Below, one piece after another: positions 8,801-16,434 of a stretch of 64,000 nucleotides of DNA. Origin of the DNA: Nocardiopsis_C rhodophaea (GTDB lineage: Bacteria; Actinomycetota; Actinomycetes; Streptosporangiales; Streptosporangiaceae); the NCBI RefSeq assembly GCF_039530945.1, contig NZ_BAAAPC010000003.1, positions 186,001-250,000 of the forward strand, read 5' to 3'. The notes under the pieces were generated by a model. That model did no database searches. It had not been told where the DNA came from and saw only the letters and a list, made by a program, of their open reading frames with translations. The position numbers and the translations under genes are program-made. Every line of letters starts with the position of its first letter. The first letter of the stretch is position 1.

Positions 8801-9157
8801 TCACGCGGCGGGTGGTGCCGCGATCGGGCGGACCTCGACGACCTGCGCCGGAAGGCGCTCGGCGATGCGCACGGCCTCGTCCAGATCGGCGGCGTCGATC
8901 AGGTAGAAGCCACCGAGCTGCTCGGTCGTCTCGGCGTAGGGTCCGTCGGTGGTCACGCAGGCGCCGTTCGTGCGGCGGACGGTACGGGCCGTTGACGTAG
9001 GGCCGAGCTCCTCGCCCGAGCAGGCGACGCCGCGCTCAGCGAGTTCCTGGATGAACGCCTCGTGTGCGGCGTAGACGGCCTTCCGCTCCTCGGGGCCGGC
9101 TTCGGCCCAGGCCTTTTCCTCCTGGTAGATGAGCAGTGCGAACTTCAATGCGTCCAC
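8801..9157 (-). CDS. YCII-related protein with DGPF-type motif
   Basis: The 118-residue protein matches YCII-related proteins along its length: KFALLIYQEEKAW at the start, HEAFIQELAERGVACSGEEL, then VTTDGPYAETTEQLGGFYLIDA carrying the DGP[FY] motif. The end is EVRPIAAPPAA. The start is taken as GTG at 9157 after GGAAGGCGA, because the frame further upstream encodes nothing family-like. This is the classical partner type of ECF42 sigma factors, but no sigma gene is adjacent. The only one in the window is at 4126-5358, which has its own, shorter YCII neighbour. It may be co-regulated with that locus (inference). Confidence 0.82.
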   Translation of the reverse strand: MDALKFALLIYQEEKAWAEAGPEERKAVYAAHEAFIQELAERGVACSGEELGPTSTARTVRRTNGACVTTDGPYAETTEQLGGFYLIDAADLDEAVRIAERLPAQVVEVRPIAAPPAA

Positions 9158-9407
9158 TCGCCTTCCGCGCTCGCGGTACGCCGCCCCGTCGGGCGCACCC
9201 CTGCGGTGCAAGCCAATCACCCGCGCCCGCCCGATGCCAGCGTGTGACGCCGTCCGGGCAGGAGCCGGGCGGACCGCGGGCGCAAGGAAATCGGGATATT
9301 CAGCCACATAAGCCGAGTTCCGGACGACCGGCTCCGGCGAGCGTGAGAAAAAACCGGTGCCGCCGCGCACCGGAATCGGCCCCGGCCCCGAAAGGATCAC
9401 GCACAGG

Positions 9408-10115
9408 ATGAGGCGCTCGTTCGAGAACTCCGTCGTCATCGCCGCCACCCGCGAACGCGTGTGGCTGGCCCTCACCGACCCCAACGAGCTGAACCGCTGG
9501 GAGACCACCGACGCGCACCTCGATCTGCGCAGCGGCGGGGGCTTCCTCTACGAGTACGCCTACGGGCCCTCGCGCCCCGGGACGTTCCTGGTCGTCGACC
9601 CACCGCGCCGGCTGATGCAGGACAACCTCGTCTTCCACCACAACACCGGCTACCACTACATCAACACCACCACCCTGGAGCCGGCCGGCGACGGCACCCG
9701 CCTCACCGTCCTCGTCGAGGGCTATGGCGACAGCGACGCCGAGCAGTGGCTCCTGGAGAGCATGGACCTGGGCTGGGAGACCGATATGCGGATCCTCAAG
9801 GCCTACGTGGAGTGGGGCCAGGACCTGCGTCCCCGGCTGTGGCGCGGCCTGAGGATGGGGCTGCAGTACATCTCGCACGGCGACGGCGGCGGCATCCGGG
9901 TCCTGGAAGCGCTGGACGGCGGGCCCGCACAGACCGCCGGGCTGGAGCCGGGCGACGTCGTCACCACCCTGGACGACACCCCGTTCGACGACTTCCGCGG
10001 GTTCCGATCGCTGCTGGAGCGCTATCGTCCCGGCGACACCGCGACGCTCGGGGTCCACCCGGGCGGGACCGGCGAACTCCAACGGCGCAAGCTGACCTTC
10101 GGAGACGCGCGGTGA
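9408..10115 (+). CDS. SRPBCC (START-like) - PDZ fusion protein
   Basis: 235 residues in two domains. Residues 1-140 form an SRPBCC/AHSA1-like lipid- or ligand-binding fold (RRSFENSVVIAATRERVWLALTDP, NRWETTD, GTRLTVLVEGYGD, WETDMRILKAYVEWG). Residues about 158-225 form a PDZ domain (GIRVLEALDGGPAQTAGLEPGDVV followed by FRSLLERYRPGDT). PDZ domains in bacteria usually sit on proteases, so a fusion to a cytoplasmic SRPBCC fold is unusual. The ATG at 9408 was chosen because SRPBCC homology begins there. The stop overlaps the next gene's GTG (GTGA), so it is the first gene of a three-gene operon with an SBP5-like protein and an MFS transporter. Confidence 0.8.
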   Translation: MRRSFENSVVIAATRERVWLALTDPNELNRWETTDAHLDLRSGGGFLYEYAYGPSRPGTFLVVDPPRRLMQDNLVFHHNTGYHYINTTTLEPAGDGTRLTVLVEGYGDSDAEQWLLESMDLGWETDMRILKAYVEWGQDLRPRLWRGLRMGLQYISHGDGGGIRVLEALDGGPAQTAGLEPGDVVTTLDDTPFDDFRGFRSLLERYRPGDTATLGVHPGGTGELQRRKLTFGDAR

Positions 10116-11791
10116 ACCGCTCCGCGCCCGACGGGCCGGGGCAGACGGGCGACGGGCCGGGCGGGCCGCTCGCCCGGCCCGCGGCCGGTCCCGGCACGGC
10201 GGTGGTCGGCCTGGGCGAGGAACCCGACATGCTGGTCCAGGACTTCAGCCTGCGGCACGCCAGCTGGGCGGTGCTCAACCCCCTGATGCTCAAGCTGGTG
10301 CGCTACGACGACGCCTGGCGGCCCTGGCCCGAACTGGCCGAGCGCATCCCCAGCGTGGACAACGGCGACCGGCGCACCCTCGACGACGGGCGTGTCGAAG
10401 TGCGTTGGCGGCTGCGGCGCGGCATCCGCTGGCACGACGGCGCACCCGTCACCGCACACGACGCCCTGTTCACCCACGAACTGCTCACGGCCACACCACC
10501 GCCCTACCCCCACCACACCGTCATCGCGGCGATCAGCGAGATGTTCGTGCCCCGGGGCGACGACCACACCCTGGTCGTGCGGTACCGCGCCGACGAGCCG
10601 TTCGCCCCCTATGAGGAGTGGGGCACCGTGCTGCCCCGGCATCTGCTCGCCGATGCCGGACTGCACGACGCGGGTGTCCGCGAGGGCCACCCGTTCCTGC
10701 GGGCACCCGTCTTCCACGGCCCGTTCCGCTTCGCGGAGTGGAAACAGGGCGACCGCATCACGCTCACCGCGGCCGGGCCGCACCCGGCGGGATCGCCCCA
10801 CCTCCAGCGGATCGAGTTCCGCTTCTACCCCGGACCGGCCGAACTGCGCGCGGCCGCGCTCGCTGGTGACGTCGACGTCACCGACCTGACCGGCTTCGAC
10901 ACCGACGACGCGGCGGCGCTGGACGCCGCGGGTGACGCCCTGTCCGTCCACCGGACGCCCTCCCTCACCTGGGAGCACATCGACATCAACCTCGACGACC
11001 CAGTGCTGGGGCGGCGCGAGGTCCGCCACGCCCTGGCCCACGGGATCGACCGCCGGGAGATCGCCGACGGGCCACACGGGGGGCGCCACCCGATCGCGGA
11101 CTCCTGGCTGCCGCCCCGCCACCCGGCCGCAGCGGATGTCGTCCGCTATCCGTACGACCCCGACTGGGCCGAGGCGCTGCTCGACAAGGCCGGGCTGCGG
11201 CGCGGCTCCGACGGTCTGCGCGTCGGCCCCGACGGGCAACCACTGGAACTGGACCTGCTGACCACCCGCCCGGCCTCGCCCGGCGGCCGGTGGACCGCCT
11301 CGGCGACCCGCGCGGAGGCGGCCCGGATCGTCGCCGCCCAGCTGCGGCGGGTCGGAGTACGGGTGCGGGTCCGGGCGCTCCCGTCCGACGAGGCGTTCCC
11401 GCTGATCCGTCGGCGGCGCTTCCCCCACCTGGCGATGTTCGCGTGGTCGATGGGGTTGGAGACCACCGGCTACCTGATGTGGCACTCCTCGAAGGTGCCC
11501 AACGACGACGAGTGGTACGGCATCAACGTCTCCGGGTGGCGCTGTGAGGAGAACGACCGCCTCCTCGACGCGCTGATCGAGGAGCACCGGCTGGAACGCC
11601 GCTACGAACTCATGCGCCGGCAGCAGCGGCTGTGGGCCGAGGAACTGCCGTCCCTCCCCCTCTACTTCCCGGTGAGTGTCACCACCGCCAAGCGCCGCCT
11701 GCGCGGCATCCGGCCGGTGGGGGTGTTCGGGTGCTACGCCACCTGGAACTCCTGGGAGTGGCACTGGGCCGCTGACGCGGAGGCGATGTGA
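10112..11791 (+). CDS. SBP_bac_5-type solute-binding protein without signal peptide (second copy)
   Basis: The 559-residue protein has a family 5 solute-binding fold: WAVLNPLMLKLVRYDDAWRPWP, WRLRRGIRWHDGAPVTAHD, FRFAEWKQGDRITL, REVRHALAHGIDRREIADG and a C-terminal LWAEELPSLPLYFPV. The N-terminus from GTG at 10112 is a Gly/Pro-rich 35-residue segment, then AVVGLGEEPDML at the fold's first strand. There is no signal peptide or lipobox. It overlaps the SRPBCC-PDZ gene before it and the MFS gene after it by four bases each. It is clearly related in fold and context to the minus-strand protein at 6646-8160 but diverged in sequence. ABC partner genes are absent. Confidence 0.82.
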   Translation: MNRSAPDGPGQTGDGPGGPLARPAAGPGTAVVGLGEEPDMLVQDFSLRHASWAVLNPLMLKLVRYDDAWRPWPELAERIPSVDNGDRRTLDDGRVEVRWRLRRGIRWHDGAPVTAHDALFTHELLTATPPPYPHHTVIAAISEMFVPRGDDHTLVVRYRADEPFAPYEEWGTVLPRHLLADAGLHDAGVREGHPFLRAPVFHGPFRFAEWKQGDRITLTAAGPHPAGSPHLQRIEFRFYPGPAELRAAALAGDVDVTDLTGFDTDDAAALDAAGDALSVHRTPSLTWEHIDINLDDPVLGRREVRHALAHGIDRREIADGPHGGRHPIADSWLPPRHPAAADVVRYPYDPDWAEALLDKAGLRRGSDGLRVGPDGQPLELDLLTTRPASPGGRWTASATRAEAARIVAAQLRRVGVRVRVRALPSDEAFPLIRRRRFPHLAMFAWSMGLETTGYLMWHSSKVPNDDEWYGINVSGWRCEENDRLLDALIEEHRLERRYELMRRQQRLWAEELPSLPLYFPVSVTTAKRRLRGIRPVGVFGCYATWNSWEWHWAADAEAM

Positions 11792-13470
11792 CCGGGGACC
11801 GAACCGTCGAGGAGGAACCGGCCGGAGGCGGCCACGGGGGCGTGGCGGCCCGTCCCCGCCTGCTGGGAGCGTTCCCCCGCCCCGCGGCCTTCTGGTGCGG
11901 CTTCCTCGTCGCCATAGCGGGGGTCGCGCTGCATCTGCCGATGTTCGTCAGCGCGGCCCCGATGGACTACCGCATGGCCGGCATGCCGATGGACCCGGCC
12001 ATGTACCTGGGGATGGCGCTGATCATCGCCGGTCAGGCGGCCACCGCCTACGGCCTGGTGCCGCGCGGCCGTGCGCGGGGGCGGACGGCGTCGGGGCCCC
12101 GGATCCGCCCCGACGACGGCGCCCCCCTGAACCGCGCCCACATCACGCTGGTCGCCGTCCTGGTCACGGCGGTCACCGTGGACGCGATGAAGCCGATCAC
12201 GCTGGGCTTCGTGGCGCCGGGCATGACCGCCGAGTACGGCCTGCGGTCACCGCTCAACCCCGACGGCGCGCTGCCGGTGGCGCTGCTTCCGCTCAGCGGA
12301 CTGACCGGCACCGTCATCGGCTCGTTCCTGTGGGGGTCGCTGGCCGACCGGATCGGACGCCGCTCGGCCATCCTGCTCGCGGGCGTGCTGTTCGTGACGA
12401 CAGCGGTGTGCGGGGCAATGCCGTCGTTCACGTGGAACCTGGTGATGTGCGCCCTCATGGGCGTGGCGGCCGGGGGCATGCTGCCCATCACGTTTTCCCT
12501 GCTGGCCGAGACCATCCCGGCACGCCATCGCGGATGGGTGATGGTGCTCATCGGCGGTACCCCAGCGATCGCCTATGCCCTGACCGGGTGGTTAGCGGCC
12601 GAACTCATGCCGGACTACTCATGGCGTGTGATGTGGCTGATCGGTGCCCCGACTGGGGCGCTGCTCATCGTGCTCAACCGCTGGATTCCGGAGTCCCCGC
12701 GCTTCCTGCTGCTGCACGGCCGGACCCGCGAGGCCGCCCGGGTCATGGCGACCTACGGTGCGACAGCGACGCCCTCCCCAGAGCCGGGAACCGGGCCGGG
12801 GCCAGAGCCGGAGTCGCCAGCGTCCCCCACGACCCCGACCGTCGCCGGCCCGGGTGGGACGGGCGGGTACGGCCCGCTGTTCCGCTTCCCCTTCACCGGC
12901 TTCAGCTCCGCCGTCCTCATCTTCGGACTCGGAATTGGACTGGTCACCTACGGATTCCAGCTGTGGATCCCGACCAACCTCCGCGTTCTCGGCCTCGACG
13001 CGCAAACCGCCGACCGGGCCCTGCGCGACGCCGCCTTCCTCGGGCTCCCCCTGATCGGCGCCGCCGCGGCCCTGTACGCGCTGTGGAGCGCCCAGAAGAC
13101 ACTGATCGGCCTGGGCGCGCTGGTGACGGCCGCAATGGCGGTGTTCGCCCTGGTCGGCGAGGCACTGGCCGAGGGAGGCGCGCTCTACCTGCTCCTGGCG
13201 GTCCCGATCGCCGGAACGGCCGTGCTCACCGCAGTCCTCACCGCCTATACCTCCGAGCTGTACCCCACGCGGCTCCGCTCCCGGGGCTGCGGCCTGTGCG
13301 CGGGTGCGGGCAAGATCGGCGGCGTCGCGGTCAGCGCGGTGCTCGTCGCCGGACTGGCCATTCCCTCGGTCCAGTCCACCTCGCTCCTCGGTCTGTTCCC
13401 CCTCCTGGCGGCCCTGATCACCTTCTACTACCGGCCTGCCCCAGGGACCCTGGCGCCGACAGCGCGGTAG
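11788..13470 (+). CDS. MFS transporter with two extra N-terminal TM segments
   Basis: 560 residues. After a hydrophilic start there are two hydrophobic segments (WCGFLVAIAGVALHLPMFV and MYLGMALIIAGQAATAYGL), then a basic linker and a 12-TM major facilitator core. Sugar-porter/aromatic-acid-type motifs are visible: LADRIGRRSAILLAG (motif A) and WIPESPRFLLLHGRTREA before the central loop. The loop itself is Pro/Glu/Gly-rich (residues about 330-360). Transport direction and substrate are unknown. The GTG start overlaps the SBP-like stop as GTGA. Both SBP5-MFS pairs in this region therefore share gene order and coupling, although the two MFS proteins belong to different subfamilies. Confidence 0.82.
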   Translation: MTGDRTVEEEPAGGGHGGVAARPRLLGAFPRPAAFWCGFLVAIAGVALHLPMFVSAAPMDYRMAGMPMDPAMYLGMALIIAGQAATAYGLVPRGRARGRTASGPRIRPDDGAPLNRAHITLVAVLVTAVTVDAMKPITLGFVAPGMTAEYGLRSPLNPDGALPVALLPLSGLTGTVIGSFLWGSLADRIGRRSAILLAGVLFVTTAVCGAMPSFTWNLVMCALMGVAAGGMLPITFSLLAETIPARHRGWVMVLIGGTPAIAYALTGWLAAELMPDYSWRVMWLIGAPTGALLIVLNRWIPESPRFLLLHGRTREAARVMATYGATATPSPEPGTGPGPEPESPASPTTPTVAGPGGTGGYGPLFRFPFTGFSSAVLIFGLGIGLVTYGFQLWIPTNLRVLGLDAQTADRALRDAAFLGLPLIGAAAALYALWSAQKTLIGLGALVTAAMAVFALVGEALAEGGALYLLLAVPIAGTAVLTAVLTAYTSELYPTRLRSRGCGLCAGAGKIGGVAVSAVLVAGLAIPSVQSTSLLGLFPLLAALITFYYRPAPGTLAPTAR

Positions 13471-14001
13471 TCCGCCTTCTTCATCCCTCCACGAGCGCCT
13501 GACGATCGGTGACTCTTCAGGTCGGTTTCCTCGTGAGCAACGCGCGCACCAGAAGGTAACAAACCACGCATCCATCCACCAATGTCACCATTCGCATTGA
13601 AAACGTAAGAAAAAGAACCCATAGGAGCGGATCCAACGTTCCAACCGACCCCCTAATCGATAGGACAAATAACTGTCAAGAGCAATTCGATCAATGGCCG
13701 AGGTCGGCCCGCCCACAGGGGACCGCAATTAGCATCCACCGCACATCACGCTGCATCCGAGACCCAGAGGACACATTCGACCTGCGGAGAGTCCAGAACC
13801 GAACATTCCCCGCAACGCCATCGACAGGGACGATTACCCAACGCAACGATGGTTTCGGGGGCGACGATTAAGAACCCGGACTCGCCGAGAAGTGACAACC
13901 CGAAAACCGTAGGTATTCTTAGCGCTCGTCTTCCTTCACTGTGATTTAACGATCTCCCCGCACCGACATGTGGACCTGTCGCTCCAAGCGGAGAGAGGCG
14001 C
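13471..14001 (+). other. 531-base intergenic region, locally AT-richer
   Basis: No frame here has plausible coding character. From about 13540 to 13930 the base composition is visibly lower in GC than both neighbours. No terminator hairpin follows the MFS stop. The region ends in a promoter candidate for the VWA-led array and a purine-rich leader. Confidence 0.6.
13892..13919 (+). promoter_or_regulatory. candidate sigma-70-type promoter of the VWA/tubulin array
   Basis: GTGACA at 13892-13897 matches the -35 consensus in five of six positions. TATTCT at 13914-13919 matches the -10 in four of six, with a 16-base spacer. It lies about 80 bases before the first gene of the nine-gene array, in the only long non-coding gap ahead of it. 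Confidence 0.4.
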
Positions 14002-16386
14002 ATGAAAGGAGATCTTGTGACGCCGTTTCGACGCGCAAGGCGACACGGACACCACGGGTCGGGTACGGGCCGACGGAACATCGTCCTGGTCGCCGCGGCC
14101 GCACTGCTCCTCACCGGAAACGTCCCGGCGGCCGCCGCACCGTCCGCGCTCCGTGAGCCGGACGACGAGGGCGGCCGGTCCCAGCCTCTCGACATCGTCA
14201 TCCTGGTCGACGAGTCCGGGAGCCTGACGGACGACGATGTGGACGAGGAGGTCAAAGCGGCCTCCACCATTGCGCAGAGCGTCCTCAACCCCGGTTCCCG
14301 GGTCACGGTGGTCGGTTTCGGCAGCAACAACGGCGTCTCGGGCCAGGACGCCGCCCGCGAGGTCTGCCGCCCCACGCTCGTGGAGGAGGGCAACGGCGGC
14401 CAGTACCTGGCCGACTGCGTGTCCGACCTGCATCGGCGCGACAAGGAGGAGGGCAACGACACCGACCACGCCGAGGCGCTCAGCCGGGCCCTGGCCTACC
14501 TCGACGACTCCGGCGCCCCCGATGACGCCGCGAAGATGATCTTCCTCCTCACCGACGGCGCCCTCGACGTGCCCAACAGCCCCAACTACGGGCGCTCTGC
14601 CGGGGACCGCAACGACAACGCCCTCAAGGTCGTCGACCGCCACCTGGAGACCGCCCGCGACTCCGGCGTGCAGGTGTGGCCCCTCGGCTTCGGCTCCTCC
14701 ATCGACCGCGACCAGCTCGACGCCTTCGCGGCCGGAGGTTCCCAGCAGACCTGCAACGACATGGACGTGGCCACCCCTTCCGCACGCGTCGTCGACTCCT
14801 CCGCCGAAGTGGTCCGCTCGCTCCAGGAGGCCCTGGCCGCGGCGTCCTGCGCAGGCCTCAGCCCGCCCGACAGCGAGTCCCTCCCGGGCGGGCGCACCGC
14901 CGAGCTCACCGTCGACATCCCCGTCATCGCCACCGAGGGCGCGCTGACGGTGACCAAGAACAACCCCGCCATCACCGTCGAATACGTCGACCCCCAGGGC
15001 GAGGTCGTCCCCTCCCAGGGCGATCACGACGGGGCCGAGTTCAGCCGCAGCGGGGAGAACAGCGCCGTCGAGGTGCTGCGCATCGTCGACCCCCGCCCGG
15101 GGACCTGGAAGGTCCGGCTCACCTCTCCCAGCGGAAGCGAGGAGGAGCTCGTCACCGCCACCGCCCAGTGGCAGGGGCGTATCAACACCTTCCTCACCGT
15201 CGAGGGCACCAGCCGCCCCGGGGAGAAACTCGCCGTCCGCCTGGAACTGAGCACCCGGCGCGGCGTCATCACCGACCCCGACGCGCTCGACGCCCTCGAC
15301 TTCTCCGCCACGGTCACCGAACCCGGCGGCGAGCCGCGTGCTGTCGAGCTGCGCGACAACGGAGAAGCCCCGGACCTCAGCGCCGACGACGGCCAGTTCG
15401 CCGGGAGGGTCACCGCCCCCGACGACGCAGGCACCCTGACGTTCACCAGCACCGTCCAGGGCCGCGGCGTCGCCGCCGACGTCCGCGAGTTCCCGCACGC
15501 CGTCACCGCCGACGGGATCCCGCTGACCGCCCGCATCAGCCTGGACCCCCTCACCGAGGTCTGGGAGGGTCGCACGATCTCCGGAACCCTCACCGTCGAC
15601 AACCAGGCCTCCGACGACGCCGAGGTCCAGCTCGTGGTCGACTCCCCCGAGGGCGTGCTCACCAAGGTCGACCGGGCCGCACGCTCCTTCTCTCCAGGGC
15701 AGAGCGAGGAGCCGTTCACCATCACCGTCGGTGCCGACTCCGCCCACGGCCCCGCGACCTTCAGTGTGCGGGCCTTCGACTCCTCGGGTGCCACGGTCGG
15801 CAGCGCCGCTCCGCTCACGGTCACCGTCCGGCCCGCGCCCGGCATCATCGAGCGCTACTGGTGGGCGTGGACGCTCATGCTCATCGGCGTGGTCGCCCTC
15901 ACCGCCGCCATCGCGGTCCGCAACGCCCGTGTCCGCGCCCGCAGGGACGTCCGCGGCCTGGTCGCCGAGCTCTACCTCGGCGACCAGCGCGTCGGCCCGG
16001 AGCTGCGTGCCCCCAGCAGGTGGAGCGACACCTTCAAGTTCACCGTCCGGGAACCCGAGGGCCCGGGACAGGAACCGCGGCTCGACACCCCCGACCGCGG
16101 CGCCGCCTGCTACATCGCCTTCCGCACGCCCCCGGACAGCGTGCGGATCCGCACCCCGCACGACCAGACCCGCACCGTGAAGATCGGAGGCTCCGGTACC
16201 CAGCTCTCCGACGGCCTGCTGCTGGCCTTTCGCGATGAGCGCCGCGTCAGCGCGTCCCCTCCTCCGCCGTGTCCGGACCCCACAGACACCCGGCACGGCA
16301 ACACCGGAACCGGCCGCGACGCCGAGACCGACACCGGTGTCGGCAACTTCCGGCCGCATTCGTCCGAGGATCCGTGGATCGCCTGA
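14002..16386 (+). CDS. secreted/anchored VWA-domain protein
   Basis: 794 residues. A signal peptide (residues about 24-46, NIVLVAAAALLLTG, cleavage near AAAA-PS) precedes a von Willebrand A domain (about 62-275). Its MIDAS is complete: DESGS at 70-74, a Thr in NDTDHAEAL, and FLLTDG. Beta-sandwich-like segments follow (about 300-600), then one TM helix (about 615-640, WWAWTLMLIGVVALTAAIAV) and a cytoplasmic tail of about 155 residues that could contact the downstream cytosolic proteins. The start is ATG 14002 or, better supported by AAAGGAG five bases upstream, GTG at 14017. It leads the array with the tubulin-like gene 48 bases on. A Mg-dependent adhesion or assembly role outside the membrane is inferred from the fold. 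Confidence 0.85.
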   Translation: MKGDLVTPFRRARRHGHHGSGTGRRNIVLVAAAALLLTGNVPAAAAPSALREPDDEGGRSQPLDIVILVDESGSLTDDDVDEEVKAASTIAQSVLNPGSRVTVVGFGSNNGVSGQDAAREVCRPTLVEEGNGGQYLADCVSDLHRRDKEEGNDTDHAEALSRALAYLDDSGAPDDAAKMIFLLTDGALDVPNSPNYGRSAGDRNDNALKVVDRHLETARDSGVQVWPLGFGSSIDRDQLDAFAAGGSQQTCNDMDVATPSARVVDSSAEVVRSLQEALAAASCAGLSPPDSESLPGGRTAELTVDIPVIATEGALTVTKNNPAITVEYVDPQGEVVPSQGDHDGAEFSRSGENSAVEVLRIVDPRPGTWKVRLTSPSGSEEELVTATAQWQGRINTFLTVEGTSRPGEKLAVRLELSTRRGVITDPDALDALDFSATVTEPGGEPRAVELRDNGEAPDLSADDGQFAGRVTAPDDAGTLTFTSTVQGRGVAADVREFPHAVTADGIPLTARISLDPLTEVWEGRTISGTLTVDNQASDDAEVQLVVDSPEGVLTKVDRAARSFSPGQSEEPFTITVGADSAHGPATFSVRAFDSSGATVGSAAPLTVTVRPAPGIIERYWWAWTLMLIGVVALTAAIAVRNARVRARRDVRGLVAELYLGDQRVGPELRAPSRWSDTFKFTVREPEGPGQEPRLDTPDRGAACYIAFRTPPDSVRIRTPHDQTRTVKIGGSGTQLSDGLLLAFRDERRVSASPPPPCPDPTDTRHGNTGTGRDAETDTGVGNFRPHSSEDPWIA

Positions 16387-16434
16387 CCGCCCCATCCCCC
16401 GTACCCCCGAAGCACGCTTGAAGGGCCCTCACCC

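Noticed and set aside
1..13470. secondary-metabolite biosynthetic cluster
   Set aside because: Aminotransferase-like proteins, exporters and a small ORF suggest one, but no synthetase, cyclase, radical-SAM or other core enzyme is present in the window.
10112..13470. staphylopine-like metallophore locus (SBP5 plus MFS exporter)
   Set aside because: The nicotianamine-synthase-like and opine-dehydrogenase genes, as well as ABC permeases, are absent, and the SBP is not exported.
13936..16395. 819-codon open frame on the minus strand opposite the VWA gene
   Set aside because: Product is Gly/Val/Asp-rich without domain sense; it mirrors the GC-rich codon use of the real plus-strand gene.
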